Positions 23,973 to 36,000 of a stretch of 64,000 bases of DNA are shown one piece after another. This stretch comes from Floccularia luteovirens (Eukaryota > Basidiomycota > Agaricomycetes > Agaricales > Squamanitaceae), in assembly GCA_009739215.1 (NCBI GenBank), contig VSJF01000001.1:2728001-2792000 (forward strand), in the 5' to 3' direction. The position numbers and the translations under genes were made by a program. Position 1 is the stretch's first letter. Each line of letters begins with the position of its first letter. The notes under the pieces are model-generated. The model saw only the letters and a list, made by a program, of their open reading frames with translations, searched no databases and was not told the DNA's origin.

Positions 23973-25247
23973 ATGGATTCACATTTAATATTACCCGCTA
24001 CACTTCACGACCCGACTCTACCAACAGCTTTCTTACCAGCCCTCAACCGCTTGGCCTCGTACTCTGAACAAGACATCAGAAATGCACTGGATAATTTGCG
24101 TCAGTTCTACTGGCCAACAAATCATTCCCTACAACCAAAGCAATTCATACCTCGAAGGCCCGACAAAAAACGTGCCGTTCACGATTCATTACCTGATTCC
24201 GGTTATGCCTCCGCCGAAGATGATAATGACGATGACGACAGAGAAGAACCTGATTGCCCTGACGTAGAAGCAACAACGGTAGACATATCTTCTACACTGG
24301 ACCTGAACGGCCCCGAACTTCTCCGCTCTGACCCTTTAGAACGTGCTTTCACTATAAAATGGTTAACGGGATTTATCGTTAGATCATCCATATGGATTGG
24401 ATCATCATCATCTGATACCGAGACGGAGGGTCGGAACGCCCTGTTTGAGGAAGCTACGGTCCTTCTGTCCAGGTTTTCCTCTGTTGAGGAAGGCGAAACT
24501 GCCGTCACCCGGTTGTTCTCGTTTCCGACCAATCGTATGGGATTAGTTCAAGTTGAACTGAATGATGCCCCTCTCCCTAGCGACGACCACACCTCCGTCG
24601 GCCTCCAGAGCTGGGGAAGCGCGATACTATTTGCAGAACGAATTTGCAATTTTCCTGACAGCATTTTATGCACCGAAACCAACTGTTCTGAACCTCCAAG
24701 AATTTTGGAATTAGGTGCAGGCACGGGTCTACTCAGCATAGTGGTTGCTAAACTCTTGAAAAAATCAGCTGGAGATATTATTGCGACCGATTTTCATCCA
24801 GATGTTCTTGCCAACCTATCTCAGAATGTGTCAACAAACTTTCCAGGTTCCTTAGCTTGGTCACATATCAATGTCCTACCACTGGACTGGCAGTTCCCGA
24901 GATACTCTCCTCCCTTTGATAAACCATTTCAGGTGATTCTCGCTGCCGACGTGATTTATCATCCACAGCATGCAACTTGGATCAAATCTTGCCTTGAGAA
25001 TCTTCTGTTGCGTCCCACGCACGAAAACAGGAGGGGTGGCGTGTTTTGGTTAATTATCCCTATCCGAACTACTGGGAGACACGAGGGAATGGATATCACA
25101 GTCGAAGCTCTGTTTCCAGAAGTGACGTCTTCCAGTTTAGGAGATGAACCCATGTTAGCTATTCTGAATAAGGAGTGTATTCACAGAAAAGACATAGGAA
25201 GGGCGGATGAGGGTGCATATAAGCTGTTTGAAATAGGTTGGGTATAA
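23973..25247 (+). CDS. class I SAM-dependent methyltransferase (lysine methyltransferase type)
   Basis: Intronless gene for a 424-residue seven-beta-strand methyltransferase of the METTL21/FAM86 (yeast Efm2-like) type, whose members methylate lysines of elongation factors or chaperones. An N-terminal region of about 200 residues includes an acidic patch (EDDNDDDDREEPD). The SAM-binding core starts with motif I ILELGAGTGLLSIVVAK, followed by the post-I motif ATDFHPDVL. The later segment VILAADVIYHPQHATW carries a D-V-I-Y, close to the DxxY signature of this family, and the strand FWLIIPIRT follows. The target protein cannot be told from sequence. The absence of introns is unusual for this window. 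Confidence 0.82.
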   Translation: MDSHLILPATLHDPTLPTAFLPALNRLASYSEQDIRNALDNLRQFYWPTNHSLQPKQFIPRRPDKKRAVHDSLPDSGYASAEDDNDDDDREEPDCPDVEATTVDISSTLDLNGPELLRSDPLERAFTIKWLTGFIVRSSIWIGSSSSDTETEGRNALFEEATVLLSRFSSVEEGETAVTRLFSFPTNRMGLVQVELNDAPLPSDDHTSVGLQSWGSAILFAERICNFPDSILCTETNCSEPPRILELGAGTGLLSIVVAKLLKKSAGDIIATDFHPDVLANLSQNVSTNFPGSLAWSHINVLPLDWQFPRYSPPFDKPFQVILAADVIYHPQHATWIKSCLENLLLRPTHENRRGGVFWLIIPIRTTGRHEGMDITVEALFPEVTSSSLGDEPMLAILNKECIHRKDIGRADEGAYKLFEIGWV

Positions 25248-27887
25248 TCAACTTATGTGTTTAGACATCTATAGAATTTATAACATCATGTTTTCTCAGG
25301 TCAAGTACCATACAACTGGATTTGCCCTTCTGTGGCGATTGCCTTATTCCAGATCTATGGCACCCTGGCTAGCTACTTGTGTTTCTTCATGACTTCACTA
25401 AGGGTCTTTCCGCGGATATCAAAACTGAGAAGCATCAGTACACGTCCTGTGATACTCACGCAAGTCACCTTGAATGTAGGAGTATACATTCAAGATCAAC
25501 TGACCACAGAGCAGACGGTCTGTTTTTAAACTCTATCAGCACAGAGCAATATAACCTGTTATGCATTGTGAATTCTAGAAAACTCTCCACAACACGAGCT
25601 GGTGATATTCTCTGCGGAACCAGTCGAGATGCGTGGATTTCAGAACCTGCGTCTTGAAAGGATTATATTTCTGATGCCAGTTTCCGTGAAAGCGAAATAA
25701 ATATCACAGATAAGGTCGTGAGTCTAATATGAAAGATGGAATCACAAAGGGTCCACCACTGTACCCTGAATGAGAAGGGTTTTCCAAGAAGTCGGTCTCT
25801 CCACGGGTCTACAACGAACTTTCCGGAAATAGCGAATTTCGACCGAACGTACGACTCAAGGATGATGGATTAATTTATACCTAACCTTGGGTCTGGTTAC
25901 ATTTAACACTCACTTCAGCTTCAGTCACAAAAGGGTCTCAAGGTTCAACGTGGGGGATATCACCCAATTGATCGATTGCCAGTAGTCGAAATTTCAGGGG
26001 TTAATTTATTAATGAGAGGAGAAAGACTATTAATTAGATACTAACGGAAGAGACTACTTCACTTACGTACATACTAGATATAGTCAGTTTTGTTTCAAGA
26101 ATATCATCTAGAATGTATATAAACCCCAAGCTGTTAATACATGCGCCAAGTTGTTGTCCCCCCTTTAGTCTTTAGGGAGGTGGATAACTCATGTTGACAC
26201 TTCCTGAACGTAAGTTTTGCCCCAAGAGACAAGAGTTAATTGTTTCAACCTTACCAGTCAGGCACAAGAATCATGATACTTGATTTAATTATTTCGTAAA
26301 GCCAGCACCACAGGTAGCCGTGATGACTGTAGGCACAAAAATGGCAGCATACATCAAAAACACCCCCAGCACATGCGCTAAAAATAAAAAATCGGAAAAG
26401 GACTTCGCATGTTGGAGTTTTTACATACCACACATGCTGCCCGCATCAGTCAATGAGTAGGAGAGTCATATTTCGCGTCAACGTGAAACAATCGAATATG
26501 ATAGAATTTTTCGAATCTTCGGATGTTGACTCAGAGCCCATTGAATTTCCGGGGTTATTATTTGCCTCGCCGGGATTCAAGTTCTATAGCAAAAGGGTAT
26601 GGGCTTCTACAGATCGAACAACACTGCCTTCGCTTCACTGTATACTTTTTCGCTAATCAGTGTTAACGAAACCCAGTAAAACACTCGACGTCGGGAATCA
26701 CAACCATCAGACCCCCATTAATTTGATCCTTCGATCACGTGTGGGGTACAAGAACAAACCATGTGCAAAGTCCACGGGGATTGGCTGGTAAGGAGGAGTA
26801 TTTGGATAACCTATTGGCCAAAAAGTTCTGGCTAACCACTGTACTATATTTATCACAAGGGACTCACACTGCAAAATGCTCGGTGGGGAAAGGCAACCTC
26901 AAAATTTTAGCGCTGGAGGAAATTGTGCTCATGCATGAGCGAGTCAAGCCGCGGTATTGTGTTGTAGTACTCCGAAATCGTAACTGGAATAAAGACATTA
27001 CGAAATTAAGCCGCTGAGGAATCATGACTTACGATATCATATAAAGACCCTACATGATCCTAAAAAAATTCCTTGTTGTACGCAACCCTGATCAAAGAAT
27101 CATAATCGATTACAGTATCATCTCAAGGAGACCCGCCGGCGCAGCCTGTCTTGTGATCATACGTACTACGTTGGAGCCCGTGAGCCACTTGGCGAAAGTA
27201 AGTAGGATATCATGTCATGATGGATAGCGAGATTGGTCTCATGATGAACCACATATAGGCTCTCACAACCCACAGTTAACGTATTTGAATATACTTTGTG
27301 AACAAGCCTATGGAATGCTCCAAGTTTCATTGGAGCTCTTTTAAGGTTTTTCTCAAAAAAGTTTCTTAAACTTCTCCATGTGGGTCAAACAGTCGTCATT
27401 TGAATTGTCTTCCTCAGAACCGCAGCATATAAATTGCGCAATGTCATAACGGGTTTCTGAGCTCAAATTCAGAAAGATCCCTCGAATTCATTACCTCCGA
27501 AGTAACTTTTGATGTCAGCGACGAAGTTTCCACTTGAAGATACGCTCGCTTCAGAACTATATATTTCAGAAGGAGCAAGGCATTTGAGAAATCAGAATTG
27601 CACCGAAGATCGCAGATAACATAGCCATATTGGTTACCCATGTGTTTAAAACAGTTGGAATGGGTGTCTGCACACTGATCAAGTCAGTTACCCGAGGAAT
27701 CTGGACAAGATATAATTTGCTGCCGTCGGTTTTGCATGCGGCTGCTACTTATAGAGTGAGCACGCGGGAAAAGTTTGATCTTATTCAATTGTTCAAACGC
27801 ATGATTTGTTTTATATCCTTGCGAGAAGATATCATTAAACCAATTCAGTCTGCTCTCACGTTTCGATTCGATCGTATTCCAGTACAT
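25248..27887. other. 2.6 kb intergenic region
   Basis: Convergent spacer between the methyltransferase and thioredoxin 1. No gene is firmly supported. A short minus-strand reading (26289-26435) with a 7-nt first exon could encode a 32-residue hydrophobic peptide and is listed as a finding only. Confidence 0.4.
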
Positions 27888-28385
27888 TTAAAATTTGATA
27901 GACTGCACCAATTGCTGGACAAAGCGAAGTCAGTAAGCGAGGTAAAGAGCGCAGACACGAAATCATACCTCGAGAGCAGTGGGATGTGGACCAACAACCT
28001 CATTTACCTTCTCCCCGTACTTAAACGCCATCACAGTAGGCATCTGCGAGATGATGCCTTTTAGTTCCGGTTGTACATTGAAATGAGAAATGGATCCATA
28101 CCACCTTGATGCCAGCTTCCTCGCTGACATCCTGTGCGACATCTACATCAACTTTGTAAAATTCAATATCGTCAAAATCGGCTACGTTGGAGAAGCGTTC
28201 GAAGATAGGGGAGATGAGTCTGCAAGGACCACACCAAGTGGCCCAGAAGTCAATCACAACTGGTTTACCGCTTCGAACCTGTGTTCCACAAAATCATGAT
28301 AAGCAGTTCTACAACAAGGCTGAATGTAAACAAGACATACGATAGCCTGAAACTGACTCAGACTTGTTATTACTTTCACAACCAT
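27888..28385 (-). CDS. thioredoxin 1
   Basis: Cytosolic-type thioredoxin, a disulfide reductase serving peroxiredoxins and ribonucleotide reductase. The start at 28385 gives [15 protein letters not shown], joined by an intron to [19 protein letters not shown], with both redox cysteines. The rest follows as [20 protein letters not shown] and, after an intron, [18 protein letters not shown] with the cis-Pro before Thr. A last tiny exon gives QLVQSIKF and stop at 27888-27890. Length is about 108 residues, normal for the family. It lies about 1.1 kb upstream of a second thioredoxin on the same strand, with the same intron positions, suggesting an old tandem duplication. Confidence 0.9.
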
Positions 28386-29456
28386 CTTTTTTTCTACCTG
28401 TAATATAAAGGGAGTAGTGGAAAAAGCTTTAGATGGAGTTTCTTGCTCTTATGAGATGGAAAAGTTGATTTATATAGGCGGAAACGATAAGCAGTCGGTA
28501 ATGATACCCATGCCTGATGAAGCCTCACGTGCAACACATATGACCAGGACAAGGTTTGTTCGGTGATTGGTGTGTGTGTGGAAGGCAGGAGGCATGGGTA
28601 CAGTCCTTGAAGTATTATCCGTGTTCTGACAGCTTAAACGCACATAGATGCAACCCAAATGATGGGAGAACTCATACGATAGCCGAGCAGATCGTGGGCT
28701 TAAGTGATGGGTTTATTGAGTGAAAGACGAGGAAGGTGACGGGGAACTTCACTTCGAGGGTGAAATTCGAAGCGACAATTTCACTGATTTTAGCGATCGG
28801 CTGGCAAGCTATAACGACCACATCCAGCAATATAATGCCCCTGGAAGTGGCGCCAGCTTGCAGTAATATTGGAGAGGGTACTCAAACGCGTATACATAAA
28901 CGCGTCTTCCCTGGGAGCCCGAAGCAAACATTTCTGTAAAATATGGAAAATTCCAGATAACTGGGCATCATACGCCGTGCCATACAGTATCTAATTTGAA
29001 TGAATGAATTATATGCGAGATAGGTTTCTAAGGTCAACAGGATGAGCATCTGTCCAATGGGAATTCAAGGGATTCGTACATGAGGCTGGCTGAGCTTGTA
29101 TATAACAAAGCTTCCGCGGTCCAGTAGCCACCTTTGGAGTGGTTGAATGGTGAATTGTTGTTATGATGAATCAGCCTTGCCAAAGATATCCATCGCTTGG
29201 GAGAATATGATTTACAGTTGAATGGGTTGCTTCCCTTCACCAGGCGTCATCCAGGTGGGCAAGCATATCATAAGATCTCCCACGATCCACTCAAACGAAC
29301 ATCACAGAACTTTTTAATTTCAACTCCGAGTTTACACAAACATCCCTCATTTTTGACGGCGTCTTTACGGTATTAATATCTAGTCCATTGTTATTATTCA
29401 AAACTGTACACGACATGCGAGTAAGAGAACCAGAGATACACATATATTTTTTTTTA
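28386..29456. other. spacer between the two thioredoxin genes
   Basis: About 1.07 kb; holds the thioredoxin 1 promoter and the thioredoxin 2 3' end. I see no supported exon or RNA gene. Confidence 0.4.
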
Positions 29457-29935
29457 CTAAATCGCACTCTGGATCAATTGCTAAAGTTTCTCTTAGTACC
29501 CTGGAATCTGTTCTATTTACTAAAGCACATACCTGGAGTCCTACGGGATTGGCACCAAGCACTTCCTTTAGCTTCTGGCCATCCTTGAACAAGGTGAAAC
29601 AGGGCATCTTACAAAAGGTATCCAAGTTCATATTACATCACAATCACAACCTCCGAAATGACTTACAGCTCGGATGCCACATTCTGCAGAGATTTGTTCT
29701 TGTTCATCAGTGTTGACTTTGTAGAACTCAACAGCCGGGAAAACTTCCGAGAATTTGTCGAAAATAGGAGACATGGCTTTGCATGGTCCACACCATGATG
29801 CCCAGAAATCGATAATTACAGGCTTGCCTGAGTTGATCTACGACAAATTAAAACAGGTTATGGACAGGATTGAAAATAACAATTGCGTACGACTTTGGTG
29901 AAGTCGGAGTAAGACTCGATAGCTGTGACTGTCAT
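29457..29935 (-). CDS. thioredoxin 2
   Basis: Second thioredoxin. The start at 29935 reads MTVTAIESYSDFTKV, then after an intron INSGKPVIIDFWASWCGPC with the intact active site. It continues KAMSPIFDKFSEVFPAVEFY and VNTDEQEQISAECGIRA, then MPCFTLFKDGQKLKEVLGAN after a further intron. The last exon gives QLIQSAI and the stop at 29457-29459. An additional cysteine follows the cis-Pro (MPCF), which thioredoxin 1 lacks (MPTV). Protein length is about 105 residues with no targeting sequence, so cytosol is the likely site. Confidence 0.9.
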
Positions 29936-31290
29936 TGTTTGTTGGAAAAGAAGTTGTATTTGACGCTTGAATCGATGAGATGGAAGGCGTTTTATACGAT
30001 CTTTGTCTCCAACCCACTCACAAAGCCATCACGTGGTGATGACCAACATGATTTGCAATACAAATGGTGTGCTCCCGCAAGGTTCGGACAATGTGCTTCG
30101 GTCACGCTTATGGCCCTCTATGGCACTGCTTTCTACACGGCTCTTAAGCTCTATCTTATCAAGCATTCGGCCATCTGGCCCGTCCCACACAGACAATACT
30201 GCTTCGGGTGTGACAAATACTCATCGTACCTGCATTAACTTAGAGCTCTTGGTCTCTTCTATTACGAGAAGTAAGCACCGAGATTCGATGTGGGTCAACT
30301 GGAGTCCTGCCCTAGACCCGCTGCATGACGTATGTCACCCACGTTCGACGGAAATGTAACGAAACTATGCACCAGAAACTACCGGAAACTTACCAGAATT
30401 CTTATCCATACAATGCACTGCCCCTGATCATGCACTCCTCAATACATTGCAATTTATCTATGTTTCCATCTCTCCATCTCTCCATCTCCGTGCCCAGACG
30501 TTTGGCCTTGAACCTTCCGGAACTCATATATATTTGTTTCGTAAGTATGAGAATGACGTCGACTGCCTGCCTATAGCCCTGATGCGGACGGAGAACTGGT
30601 GTTTGTTCACGTAAACCGTTGCCAAAGTTTATAATCACATGCACACAGTCACGTGCAGATTGAAAATTGAAGAAAGTTGAATGAAACTTGTCTTATCCCT
30701 CACAAGCAAATCATGCATTTGATGTACACTGTAGACGATACCGGAAATAGGGTATATACTCTCAAGGTATGTATCTTAATATAATATCATACCTATAATC
30801 TTGATTGACTGTTACCCAGAAACTTACTGATGCAGGAAAAATAACAAAGTCTGCGCACCCTGGTGAGTCGACTTGCGCTCTAGCCTCCTTCATATATATT
30901 CAAAACCTGCTCTCTACCCCACGTTTTGTGAATTATCAAGCTCGATTTTCACCTGATGACAAATTCTCTCGTCACCGCGTAACCATTAAAAAACGCTACA
31001 ATGTGTTACTGACACAACTACCGAGCAAACCTATGTAAAAAACAAAACAAAACTGCGCCTTTACTCTTTGATTTGTATTGTTTCCTGAATATCCGGAGAA
31101 ACATTTGATGGTCGGATGAAAGAACTTCAAGGTACTCGGAGTTGATAGACAGGGACTAGGGTACATAAGAAGCTCTGGGCTTACATGTGTATCCAGGATA
31201 ACACCCAGTTTGACCGTTCCAGAATTGCAAAATGCGTTATTACTCAGTTAATCTAATTGATGATATTCGCCTATGGTGGCCAGATCCTTT
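29936..31290. other. 1.35 kb spacer thioredoxin 2 to aminotransferase
   Basis: Contains the thioredoxin 2 promoter and the 3' flank of the aminotransferase. No supported exon, tRNA or repeat was found. Confidence 0.4.
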
Positions 31291-32795
31291 CTATTGAGAT
31301 GGCTTCTTAGCTATCTTCCAACCAAATACAGATTCGCTTTGCCCAAGCCGTTCACAAACTTTTCTTACTTGTTCATCGCTCACATTAGCAACTGAAAACC
31401 TAATCCACCTGTCTGTCACTTCACTATCTTCCTCCTTCCAGGTCTCCGAATCATTTGCCTCAATCTCTGTGGCTTCCCGTTTACTCTCAGAAAAAAAGCG
31501 GGCAGGTAATGTCACAACACCCATTTCAACTGCAAGCCTCCGACTCACATCTACAGCATGCACCCTGGCAAACGGGTGTTCCACAAATGCGAAATAACCC
31601 CCTTGTGATCCTATACGCCATCCCTTCGGGAGCACATCCCTAAAGAGGCTGTGTCGCGCAGCTATCGCAGCTGTAGACTCCTGCACGAAGCGGCGTAAGG
31701 TTGGGAGGTTCTCAGCAAGTGCAAGCTGAATCGGACGTGGAGGGCAGATTTGGAGACAGTCGAGCACGGTCTTTACGGAAAGAAGAAATGATGGGGACGC
31801 GACGATTGCACCGAGACGGTGACCCGGAAGGCAGTAGGCTTTAGAGAAAGAGAATAAGTGGATGAAAGTATCCCGCCAACTTGAAGATATGGTTGTGTTA
31901 AAGAGGTTGTGTGGAGGATATCCGGTTGTGAGAAAATCACGGTATGTTTCATCTACTACCAGTGCGATGTGATTTGACCGCGCAAGTTTTGCGAATGACT
32001 CTATGAGGGCAGCCGGATACGTCGCTCCAGTCTGACATAAATTAGATAAAATTCAGATGTGCTGGAGACTTACAACACATACTGGGTTGTTTGGTGTGAC
32101 AAGAAGTATGGCCTTCGTCTTTGGAGTGATGAGCTCTCGACATTTTTCAACTGACGGAATGAATCCATCCTCCGGATCTGTTTGCAGTGGGACAGCATGC
32201 ACTCCTAACAGATTCAGAGTCATTCTAGTGTACTCATTGATTAGACTTTTTTCGCTTATCACTGAAAATCATGTACATACGGATGATTGAAATACCTGTG
32301 AGCGCCATTATATTAGATACATGTAGTCACATTATGATAAAGCTGATACTCACCAGGGTACGGGCAAGATAACTTCATCACCCGCATCCACTAGCGTCAT
32401 CATAGCCGCTACGAATGCTAAGTTGCAACCCGCGGTCAACGCAACATCTGATTCGTTTACATCCGTTCCCTGCCCATAAACTGCCTTCATCTCCGAGGCA
32501 AGTGCCCTGCGCAACGCCACTTCACCGTCCCAACTACAGTACCCGAAGCTCCGCGGTGAGGAGGCTGCCGCACCCAACGCAGCTTGCAGCATCGGAGGTG
32601 GAGGAATTCCCGGCACACCTTGCGACATATCCAAAAGCGGAAGACCAGGATGTGGCTTGTAGCGTGCAGCCCATTGATATGCTAAAGGGATTCTGCAAGT
32701 GGATTGTCAATAAGAGAACTAGATCACAATGATACTTACGGCGGTGAGATTGTGGTGCGTACACCACGGGATACGTGGAACCCTAGAGAGCTCAT
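31291..32795 (-). CDS. class I/II PLP-dependent aminotransferase
   Basis: Fold-type I aminotransferase (aspartate/aromatic/kynurenine aminotransferase-like) that moves an amino group between amino and 2-oxo acids using pyridoxal phosphate. The start at 32795 (MSSLGFHVSRGVRT) joins to a typical N-terminal arm, DMSQGVPGIPPPPML. Also visible are the substrate-side motif SFGYCSWDGE, the PLP-phosphate loop TAGCNLAF, LVTPNNPTGATYP with the conserved Asn, the Asp of VVDETYRDF, and the Schiff-base lysine in LFSFSKAYCLPGHRLG. A 15-nt micro-exon (32281-32295) encodes the middle of WYFNHP. The stop is at 31291-31293. The exact substrate is not clear. Confidence 0.87.
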
Positions 32796-33087
32796 TTCTG
32801 AACGGCTTCGGTACTGGATGGTGGAGGTGTGCTGCTCGTTGGCATCTCTATGAATCTGACGAAGGTCTACACCCGGCCCGACACACCCGTACCGCTATGT
32901 GGTACTTCTGAAGTTACTACGCTTATGCTTATGTGAGGAATATGTTGACTTCTTGTTTGGAACTTCCGAACAGAGCATAGGTACATCAAGTCATAAATCT
33001 CGTGATTTTATAATAAATGATACAATAAGGTATAGTATTCTACTGGTATCTACTATCGGTCCAAAAGAACGGAGCTCAAATGGAACA
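32796..33087. other. spacer aminotransferase / NACHT-WD gene
   Basis: About 290 bp holding the aminotransferase promoter and the 3' end of the next gene. Nothing else recognised. Confidence 0.35.
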
Positions 33088-36000
33088 TTATCGAAGCCTG
33101 AACTTGAAAGCGTGGCGTACCGTGGCAAGCGCATTCGATAAATTATGATGAACGAAACGGGTGGTCTGACTGATATTTGGGCTAGGGATAGAACGTTTAC
33201 GCCTGTGACTATCAGGCCGAACTACTGGGCTTCCAGTTAACGGAGATTCCATCATAACCAATCTAACATCACCCTTGTCGTCTATAAACTTGATTTTCCC
33301 AGTAGTACGCTTGATAGTATATGATCCCACACCGGGAACCCAGATGAGTCTGCGCCCATCCTTAGGTGCGCACCCATCCTTCAAAATCAGTATGATGTGC
33401 TGATTTTAGAATGTGAAAAGGACCATGGTATCTGATGGTAGGTGTTGTTATATCAAGACGAATAGTTTGGAGTGAAAGAGTCGGAATGGTGTTGATGTCC
33501 CACATGAGTATTTCACCATCTCCTGTGCCAGCAACAATCTGCCCGGTATCCAAAAATACATCCATACATTTGAGGTTTCGGCTGGAGATCATTCTTGTGT
33601 CGCGATGATAAGCTGTTGATCTCAGATCCCATATGTAGAGAAGGATCAGACCGGAGATGGATGCTGCTAGGGAAAGATGGTACGTGTCGCCTGAAAAAGA
33701 TAATGAATGAATCCGTTTTACATCCCCAAGGTTGAAGACAACTGGGTCAGGCCCTCTTATCTGCATGCCACAATCGGACTGTGCCATCCTCAGAAGCAGA
33801 GGCAATCTTGGACCCGTTAGACGACCACACAACCCGAGTAATGCGGTCTCTGTGTCCCTTGAGTATGTCAATTCTCCTGACGAGTTCAACATCCCATATC
33901 TCAATGATGTTAGATGAAGACATCGCTATCTCCCGTCCACTAGGTGAGAAAGTGGCGGAGTCAATAGAACGTTGTGATTGTCGGCCAATTGGTTCTCCCG
34001 TGTCTACATCCCAAGAGCAGATCTTGTTATAGCCATGAGAGAAACTAAGAAGTTTTGAGCCGTCTTTCGAATATTTCAGCCACTTGACCCCATCTTTGTG
34101 GCCTATCCGTGGTGTATCAATTAATCGGCCAGTTTGAACGTCCCATACGCGGACTTTCCTTGCTTCACCACAGCCAGCAACTCGCTTTCCGTCAGGAGAG
34201 AATACTACATGCCGAACCCAGTCTAGAGGACCTTCCAATGGACAGATTTGTTCTCCTGTGCTCGAATCGCATATACAAACTGTCCAATCATTCGACCAGC
34301 TGACAAAAAGAGAACCATCTGGCGAGAAACTAACGCCTTTCACGGAGGAATCGTGTTGTCTGATGGAGAAAAGAGGATCTACCTCATTTATGTTGGAGGT
34401 AACTGATGGCCGCTCGTCAATAGCCTCTCCAATGTAAGTCTTGTGGAGCAGTGTATAAGATGGAAATAAGGGTAAAGCAGTGATGTACGTGTAGAGATGA
34501 GCACGGGAGATCATAAAGCCATAAGAGTGTATGAAGTTGATGGTGTCTTTGATCAACGCACAGTCATTCTTGTAGGATCCATCCTGGTCTTGGTTCTGAG
34601 AAGGCAAGAGAAAATGTTAAAAAGGGACGTTATACAGATCATGAAGACAGAACCCACCACAATATGTTGATGGAGAAGCGATAACATGGAGCAGATCTTT
34701 TCTTCATCCAGGCAGTTTAGAACGCTGAGAAGCTCGATCCAATGTAATAAGTGCTTGAATAGAAATTGGTGCAAGCTGTTCATCAATGTATCCGTCGGAT
34801 GTTGGATGTCCAAGACATGTGATATCCAGTTTTTAACGGCATATTGAATGTTTTGTGGTACGCATGCCTCAATGTGCCGTGGCAAATCGGCTATCTCAGT
34901 ATCTAGGGATGACGCTGATCGTAACGCACACATGTTATGGCGTAGCGAGCCGTTCATTTTATCCAAGCATATTTGAGCGAGGCGGGAGCTGAGATGTTGG
35001 TTCACGATCGACGTAGAATCGATGTAGCCATTGTGTTTGGCTAAGAAATCTTTGAAGCGTTTGTGGAATCTGATTTTCGGGGATTTATCTTGTGGCTTTT
35101 GCATAAATTGCACGATTCCCAAACGGTGTAGGATGTCGCAGACAGCTGCAATGTCGCGCCGATCACCACTGGGCAGGGAGGAGAAGGTGGAATAACTTCC
35201 AGACATCAACAGTGCATAGAATACTCCGTTCCAAGGAATATGGCCAGATGAAGATGAGTCTAAGATAAGTGCCTGGAGGATAGCAGTAAAGAGTTGTTCG
35301 GTAGATTCTTCTAGTGTTTGGGGATATGAGTACATAATAAGTTCATGAAGGAATTTGCCCAGTTGAGGATAAATAGATGTGAATTGCAGGGCATTGCAAG
35401 CAGTGGCACCCCACGCGGGGTCTCCCACCCCTCGTCGTAAGAATTCGGAGGTAATATGATCTACTCCATATTTGAGTAATACCGGCGAATCCTTTGATTT
35501 GAGGTCCTTCAGAGTTCCTTTGATCATTACCCTGTTTGATCTTAAACCGGGATCGATAGACAATCGGTGCAAATATGCATGGGATGAATGTGAGAAAACA
35601 GTGTCAATATCCTCTGCAGGACGTGCGGTAATAAGGAAACGGAGGTTGGCAGGAAGGCGAGTCATAAGGCCATGGTTTGCGAAAACCTTGAGCACCCGGA
35701 GACGCTCTTTGGCGGTTTCGCATTCTTCAAGTCCATCGATGACAACGAGAACTGGTCCTACCATCTCTAGTGCTTGTAATGGGTCAACAATCAATCTGAG
35801 GAACTGTCGTTCCATATCGGCGGACTCTATATCAGCCAAGGAGCGTATGCAGCCGATAACTCTTTCCATAATGGCCGGATGGTATCGAGCAAGGTTGCGT
35901 ACTATAGTCCCACATATCCTTTGGGAATTCCGGTCTGTGACACCACCATGTAAGAATATCCCGCATCCCAGTCGATTCTCTTCATCGAAATGCTCTGCAA

